Shown here: positions 57,801 to 64,000 of the stretch, one piece after another
Layout of the letters: every line of letters starts with the position of its first letter
Position numbering within the stretch: position 1 is the first letter of the stretch
Assembly (NCBI GenBank): GCA_963978905.1
Contig: OZ022259.1
Location: 5,828,001-5,892,000 of the forward strand
Length of the DNA stretch: 64,000 nucleotides
Direction: 5' to 3'
Source: Trichostrongylus colubriformis
Taxonomy: Eukaryota; Nematoda; Chromadorea; Rhabditida; Trichostrongylidae
The notes under the pieces: generated by a model
What the model was told of the DNA's origin: nothing
The model's database searches: none
What the model saw: only the letters and a program-made list of their open reading frames with translations
Translations under genes and position numbers: made by a program

Positions 57801-58366
57801 TTGCAGCAGGAATAGGCCCTGTGTATAGGGAGCGCACATAGCAGCAGGGAACGGATAATATGCGGCTTGTACATATTGTGAGCAAACCTCCAACGATCAT
57901 CGGCTTTGGTTGAAACTAAGAGACACCACACCCATCTGTAACCTCTTCCCCACTGAAGGCAAAACCCCTTAAAAGAAAGGCAGGATTCGATCCGAACACA
58001 AAAATAGAATTGAAGCACTTAGTAGTACCAAAGTAAGGAAGATGGATCGAAACGGTCAAAAAATCCAAGAAAGAAGACCCTCTTCCCATCGTTGATCCAA
58101 GTGTATAAGGCACAATCGCAAAGGTGCGGCCACGCTAAAAGGAGCGGCAGCAGTTGGAGGTGTCTCATCGTGAGCGCTGAGGCGCTCCGTAGTAGTTGAC
58201 TTTTGAGGATTAAAAGTTTGGAGGGGACGTGCATGTATCAGTTCTATAAGAAACATTGACCTTAACTGATTGCCGAGAGATACATCTGATAATAACACAC
58301 CACTCCCTAATGGTAACCGAGAACAAACAGTCACTTTGTGAGTGTGGTACCATTATTGCAATTATG
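57801..58366. other. Spacer before the satellite, family B/K-like fragment
   Basis: 58000-58150 carries AATTGAAGCACTTAGTAGTACC and an AAGACCCTCTTCCCATCGTTGA block like the inside of families B and K. No gene is seen. Confidence 0.4.
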
Positions 58367-61300
58367 GCCGGGCTAGGCTTAGAACTTATGTACTCTATAC
58401 ACAGGGGGTTGACGTGTACAGAGTACATAAGTTTGGTGGGTTGACTCCTACCCAATCCTAACCTGCCCGACCTCCACACACCCGTACCTAATTTGCTTCT
58501 TGTGTGCTCCCTACATTTTGGTCTGTCCCTATCCAGTTCTTACTCGCACGACCTGGGCAGTCCCATTCCTGACCTTCCCAATTTTTGCAACCCAAGCGAG
58601 GGTTTATAAATTTGAAAACCCATCGGTTTTGGTGCAGGCCCCGCCCATAGTGGGCGGAGATAAGCTTAAAACTTATATGCTCCGTACACATGACCCCTAC
58701 CCAATCCTAACCTGCGCGACCTCCACAGGCCCGTGCCTTATTTGCTTATTGCACCCTTCACTTTGGTCAGTCCCTCCCCAGTCCTTACATGCGCGACTTC
58801 AACAGACCCTTTCCTAACTTGCCCGATTCAGCACTTGAGCGAAGACCTGAATTCGTTTATTCATCGATTTCGGGCGAGCCCAGCCCATGATGGGCGGAGG
58901 TAGGCTTAGAATTTATGTGCTCCGTACACTTATGTTTCCTCTACGCTATCCTAACTTGCCCTACCTCTACAGGCCCGTTCCTAATTTGCTTCTTGTGTGC
59001 TCCCTACATTTTGGTCTGTCCCTATCCAGTCCTTACTCGCACGACTTCAACAACCCTTTCCTAACTTGCCCGATTTTCCGCACTTAAGCGAGGACCTAAA
59101 TTCGTTTATTCATCGATTTCGGCGCAAGCCCCTCCCATGGTGGGCGGAGTTAGGCTTAGAACTTATGTGCTCCGTACACTTATGTTTTCCTCTACGCAAT
59201 CCTAACTTGCCCCACCTCTACAGGCCCGTTCCTAATTTGCTTCTTGTGTGCTCCCTACATTTTGGTCTGTCCCTATCCAGTCCTTACTCGCACGACTTCA
59301 ACAACCCTTTCCTAACTTGCCCGATTTTCCGCACTTAAGCGAGGACCTAAATTCGTTTATTCATCGATTTCGGCGCAAGCCCCTCCCATGGTGGGCGGAG
59401 TAAGGCTTAGAACTTATGTGGTCCGTACACTTGGTCCCTACCCAATACTAACCTGCCCGACCTCCACAGCCCGTGCCTAATTTGCGTTCCCTGTGTTCTG
59501 TGTTCCCTTTACTTTGGTCAGTCCCTTCCCAGTCCTTACATGCGCGACTTCAACAGACCCTTTCCTAACTTGCCCGATTTTCAGCACTTGAGCGAAGACC
59601 TGAATTCGTTTATTCATCGATTTCGGGCGAGCCCATCCCATGATGGGCGGAGGTAGGCTTAGAATTTATGTGCTCCGTACACTTATGTTTCCTCTACGCT
59701 ATCCTAACTTGCCCTACCTCTACAGGCCCGTTCCTAATTTGCTTCTTGTGTGCTCCCTACATTTTGGTCTGTCCCTATCCAGTCCTTACTCGCACGACTT
59801 CAACAACCCTTTCCTAACTTGCCCGATTTTCCGCACTTAAGCGAGGACCTAAATTCGTTTATTCATCGATTTCGGCGCAAGCCCCTCCCATGGTGGGCGG
59901 AGTTAGGCTTAGAACTTATGTGCTCCGTACACTTATGTTTTCCTCTACGCAATCCTAACTTGCCCCACCTCTACAGGCCCGTTCCTAATTTGCTTCTTGT
60001 GTGCTCCCTACATTTTGGTCTGTCCCTATCCAGTCCTTACTCGCACGACTTCAACAACCCTTTCCTAACTTGCCCGATTTTCCGCACTTAAGCGAGGACC
60101 TAAATTCGTTTATTCATCGATTTCGGCGCAAGCCCCTCCCATGGTGGGCGGAGTAAGGCTTAGAACTTATGTGGTCCGTACACTTGGTCCCTACCCAATA
60201 CTAACCTGCCCGACCTCCACAGCCCGTGCCTAATTTGCGTTCCCTGTGTTCTGTGTTCCCTTTACTTTGGTCAGTCCCTTCCCAGTCCTTACATGCGCGA
60301 CTTCAACAGACCCTTTCCTAACTTGCCCGATTTTCAGCACTTGAGCGAAGACCTGAATTCGTTTATTCATCGATTTCGGGCGAGCCCATCCCATGATGGG
60401 CGGAGGTAGGCTTAGAATTTATGTGCTCCGTGCACTTATGTTTTCCTCTACGCTATCCTAACTTGCCCTACCTCTACAGGCCCGTTCCTAATTTGCTTCT
60501 TGTGTGCTCCCTACATTTTGGTCTGTCCCTATCCAGTCCTTACTCGCACGACTTCAACAACCCTTTCCTAACTTGCCCGATTTTCTGCACTTAAGCGAGG
60601 ACCTAAATTCGTTTATTCATCGATTTCGGCGCAAGCCCCTCCCATGGTGGGCGGAGTTAGGCTTAGAACTTATGTGGTCCGTACAGTTGGTCCCTACCCA
60701 ATACTAACCTGCCCGACCTCCACAGCCCGTGCCTAATTTGCGTTCCCTGTGTTCTGTGTTCCCTTTACTTTGGTCAGTCCCTTCCCAGTCCTTACATGCG
60801 CGACTTCAACAGACTCTTTCCAAACTTGCCCGATTTCCAACACCTGAGCGAGGACCTAAATTCGTTTATTCATCGATTTCGGCGCAAGCCCCTCCCATGG
60901 TGGGCGGAGCTAGGCTTAGTTCTTATATGCTCTGTACGCTTAGGTCAGCCCCTCCCCACTCCTAACTCGCGCGACCCTCCAGGATACAGTTGAGATGAGG
61001 CCCTACCAAGTCTTAACTTGCACGATCCCTACAGGCCCACTCTTGATTTTTTTTCAACCATTTCTGCGCAAGCTCCGCTCACGGTGGGCGGAGCTAGGCT
61101 TAGTCCTTAATGAGCTCCGCACACTTTGTCAACCCCTACCCATCCCCAACTTGCCCGACCTCTCCACGTTGCAATTGAGTTGAAAGTAGATATGTGACAA
61201 AAAACGGACACATGCTTACACACACACAAACACACCAAACTTCTGGTTTTAGCTTGCCTCTCATGTGCTCCGTACATTTTGGCTTACCCCAACCCATCCC

Positions 61301-61480
61301 TAACTTGCCCGACCTCTACAGGTCCATTCCTAGCCTGCCTGATTTTTGGAACCTAAGCGTGGACTTAAATTTGAACACCGGCAGTTTCCGCGCAAGCCTC
61401 GCTCACAGTGGGCGGAGCTAGGCTTAATTCTTATGTGCTCTGTGCGCTTAGGTCAGCATCTACCCAATTCTAACATGCCC
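58367..61480. repeat. Satellite of about 250-bp monomers with a 753-bp higher-order unit
   Basis: The monomer includes CCTAACTTGCCCGATTTTCC, TCGTTTATTCATCGATTTCG and GGTGGGCGGAGTTAGGCTTA. Three monomer types follow one another, and the trio repeats at 58887, 59640 and 60393 (exact spacing 753), with copies almost identical; the third unit is shortened. Outer monomers, from 60900 on and before 58860, are more diverged, as expected at satellite edges. The repeated 66- and 113-codon ORFs here are by-products of repetition. Confidence 0.9.
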
Positions 61481-61639
61481 GACCTTTCCAGACAGCAGTT
61501 CAGTTGAGACATCATAACAATGGGATAGGGGTGTATGTGGTGCAGACAGGTTGTAAATGGTTGACGCTGGACTGTGGGAGTGGTGACATGGGTACCCTCG
61601 GTGTATCCCTAGGTGTAATTTCCTTACCGGCCCATCACA

Positions 61640-62366
61640 ACACAGCTGCGTCGCCATTCGCCTTTCGAGGCTCCTTATCAGCCCTTCAGTTGCTATCACA
61701 TCCGTTCCCTCACCATTGATATCCCCTTACCACCCCTACATTACCTTATAAATTCAGGATCCCAGCTTTGCTGCGACGCGAGATATGAATTTCCCGCCAT
61801 TCGCCTTTCGAGGCTCCTTATCAGCCCTTATCAGTTGCTATCACTTCCGTTCCCTCACCATTGATATCCCCTTACCACCCCTACATTACCTTATAAATTC
61901 AGGATCCCAGCTTTGCTGCGACGCGAGATATGAATTTCCCGCCATTCGCCTTTCGAGGCTCCTTATCAGCCCTTATCAGTTGCTATCACTTCCGTTCATT
62001 CACCATTAATGTCCCCTTACCACCCCTACATTACCTTAAAAATTCAGGATCCCAGCTTTGCTGCAACGCGAGATATGAATTTCCCGCCATTCGCCTTTCG
62101 AGGCTCCTTATCAGCCCTTATCAGTTGCTATCACTTCCGTTCATTCACCATTAATGTCCCCTTACCACCCCTACATTACCTTAAAAATTCAGGATCCCAG
62201 CTTTGCTGCGACGCGAGATATGAATTTCCCGCCATTCGCCTTTCGAGGCTCCTTATCAGCCCTTATCAGTTGCTATCACTTCCGTTCCTTCACCATTGAT
62301 GCCCCTTACCACCCCCTATATTACCTTAAAAATTCAGGGTCCCAGCTTTGCTGCAACGCGAGATAG
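61640..62366. repeat. 145-bp tandem satellite, about five copies
   Basis: The unit includes CGCCATTCGCCTTTCGAGGC, TCAGCCCTTATCAGTTGCTA and AGGATCCCAGCTTTGCTGC. ATGAATTTCCCGCC recurs at 61785, 61930, 62075 and 62220, every 145 bp. Since 145 is not a multiple of 3, the open frames crossing it are not evidence for a protein. Confidence 0.92.
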
Positions 62367-62385
62367 AAATTATGCGGTGAGCGGA

Positions 62386-62437
62386 CAGACAGACAGACAC
62401 ACACACAGACAGACAGACAGACAGACAAACAAACACA
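62386..62437. repeat. ACAG/ACAC microsatellite
   Basis: Runs of ACAG and ACAC directly follow the 145-bp array and lead into ACACACCAAACTTCTG. Confidence 0.9.
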
Positions 62438-62449
62438 CCAAACTTCTGC

Positions 62450-64000
62450 TTTATATATAGAGTATGATGTCGATGGACAGACGTTCACATTCACCTAAAT
62501 CGTTTTTGTTGGCTGCTAAAAAGAAGAAGAAGAGCCAAAAAGAAAGCGAATCGTTGGTCTTAATAGAATCCGATGAGTTAGAGTGATACTGTGCTGAAGA
62601 GCAGGAGAAACGAACTTCCTCGATGCTACAAGGAAATCAGGTAATCAAATCGAGAGACGAACCTGCTTGAAAGGCTTTGTTTTTAATTGCCCTTGTCCAC
62701 TTCCGCACAGGTCACAGACTGGGTACACCAGAAAAATCTGAGCTATGCCGTGCACAACTGGCCGGTAACCTACGTGATCTAAAAATGAAGGAATGGTCCG
62801 CAAAATTCCCAAATCAAACGTTTTCAACATGATGCATAGTCATGCGGATTCATGTTTTACTTCATTGCCACGTAAAGAGTTTATTAGTTTGCAGACCCTG
62901 TTCAAAACTTATTACCATACTCTGCCGCCCTATTTTCACGCGCTGAGAGCAGACGCAGTACGGCTGGAAGTATAATGATGATCATTCAGCACCCTCTATG
63001 TAAAAGGTCGATAAGGAGAACAGAGGATCTGTGGCTTCTACTGCGCGGGAAAACAGCTACGTACATAGAGAAGTCGTAGGAGCCGATGGTCAACCTCATC
63101 TCATCAATAAAAGAAAAAAGGAAAAAGAAAAGGTATAAAAAGTAAATGAGTAAATTAGTAGGTGGTTCGTTTCGTTTTGTTTCGGTTCATCAATTCTTTC
63201 TTGTCACAACACTGCTGCAATGGCATAGCTGTTTTGGATGCTCTGATTCTCGTCATTGCCACTGAACCTCCACTACGTCAGACAGCAACGTCATTGTGGC
63301 AGCAGATGATGTTTAACCATTGTTGGATTCTCGGTCAACGAATTACAGACACACTTGAAGAGCAGCGCAACTCACACACCTATTTTCTCCTAGCATGAGG
63401 CTACAACAGCGTGACCAATTACACTTCAGGCTGTCTATGGAATGCTACGCTGAATTATGAAACTGGAACACAAATTCAGGACGTCGAAACCATGTCACAG
63501 TAACCCTGACAGGGAATAAAACGCGTCTTTCCGCAGAAAGTTTTCGAACCATCACTTCAACGACTTTTTCAGCTTCTTCCCATATAGTCATTCCATTTCA
63601 TTGTTGGCTTTGTGAGCTGAATGAGGTTGCTGAAGGGGTTTCGACATATAACTACTTTATTTTAATAAAAACTATAATGAAATGTAATATTGTAGTTGTC
63701 TGTGAGGCTATTGAAAGGATTTCAAAAGATTTCATGATGAATATGTAGATGTCTATTGTTATTTCTATAAGGTTTTTTCACCGACTTGAAGAGTACTTCA
63801 ATGGAAGTACTTCAATGCATTATGCCGAACGAAGGTTTTGAAGGAACTCTACCATCTGTTAACTCGGCTTCAATTTTAAATCCGATTGCTCAAATTGCCT
63901 GATTGGCGTGACATTTCGTAGGCGTTTTCAGAAATGTACAGTGAAAGTCTAATACTGCTTCTTGCCGAGGGGGGTCTTTAAAGAATATCGCCACCTGATT
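62450..64000. other. No gene recognised
   Basis: A 40-codon lysine- and serine-rich ORF at about 62466-62587 and ORFs at 62793 and 63162 show no family signature, no clear splice partners and no conserved motif. This may be flank or intron of a gene beyond the window. Confidence 0.4.

Noticed and set aside
58887..60707. Repeated ORFs of 66-113 codons in the 753-bp satellite
   Set aside because: They recur only because the DNA repeats; composition is that of the satellite and no signal or family is seen.
61785..62366. ORFs of about 74-96 codons in the 145-bp array
   Set aside because: The unit length is not a multiple of 3, so each copy shifts frame; not a coding repeat.

Overview
The window looks like nuclear DNA from a clade V (strongylid, hookworm-like) parasitic nematode. 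This is inferred from three genes whose closest relatives I recognise are Caenorhabditis genes (a BLI-3/Duox dual oxidase, an HSP-12 small heat-shock protein and an ERp72-like thioredoxin-domain protein). It also fits the short exons with GT-AG introns, the intron expansion by repeats, and degraded mariner-type transposons. No species can be fixed from the sequence alone. There is no sign of operonic bacterial genes, CRISPR or rRNA.

Layout. 1-732 is the end of a long inverted-repeat element. 3511-34087 (+) is one complete dual oxidase gene of about 40 exons, roughly 1,500 codons spread over 30.6 kb. It has a signal peptide, a peroxidase-like ectodomain, a first TM helix, an EF-hand region, a ferric-reductase TM core, and FAD and NADPH lobes, and it ends in the usual Duox C terminus. 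Its introns hold at least ten families of palindromic, non-autonomous elements, many flanked by TTAA or TA. 38057-38970 is an internally deleted Tc1/mariner-type element with intact ends. 39715-41483 (-) is a three-exon, 110-aa HSP-12 family gene. 44412-45570 (-) is a decayed mariner. 46343-55000 (-) is a ten-exon gene that I model in frame throughout as 467 aa. It has a signal peptide, three tandem thioredoxin 'a' domains of ERp72 type with atypical active sites (CIHC, CPHC, CEFC), and a unique tail.

From 55 kb on I find no convincing gene. This part is repetitive: degenerate TATCAG-rich repeats, a 220-bp hairpin, a cluster of GC-rich hairpins with CTTCG-type loops (57605-57800), a roughly 250-bp satellite organised in 753-bp higher-order units (58367-61480), a 145-bp satellite (61640-62366) and an ACAG microsatellite.

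Functionally, Duox makes hydrogen peroxide at the cell surface for tyrosine cross-linking of cuticle collagen in C. elegans. A secretory-pathway thioredoxin-fold protein and a small heat-shock protein are plausible neighbours in a redox and proteostasis sense, but nothing in the sequence shows they are co-regulated.
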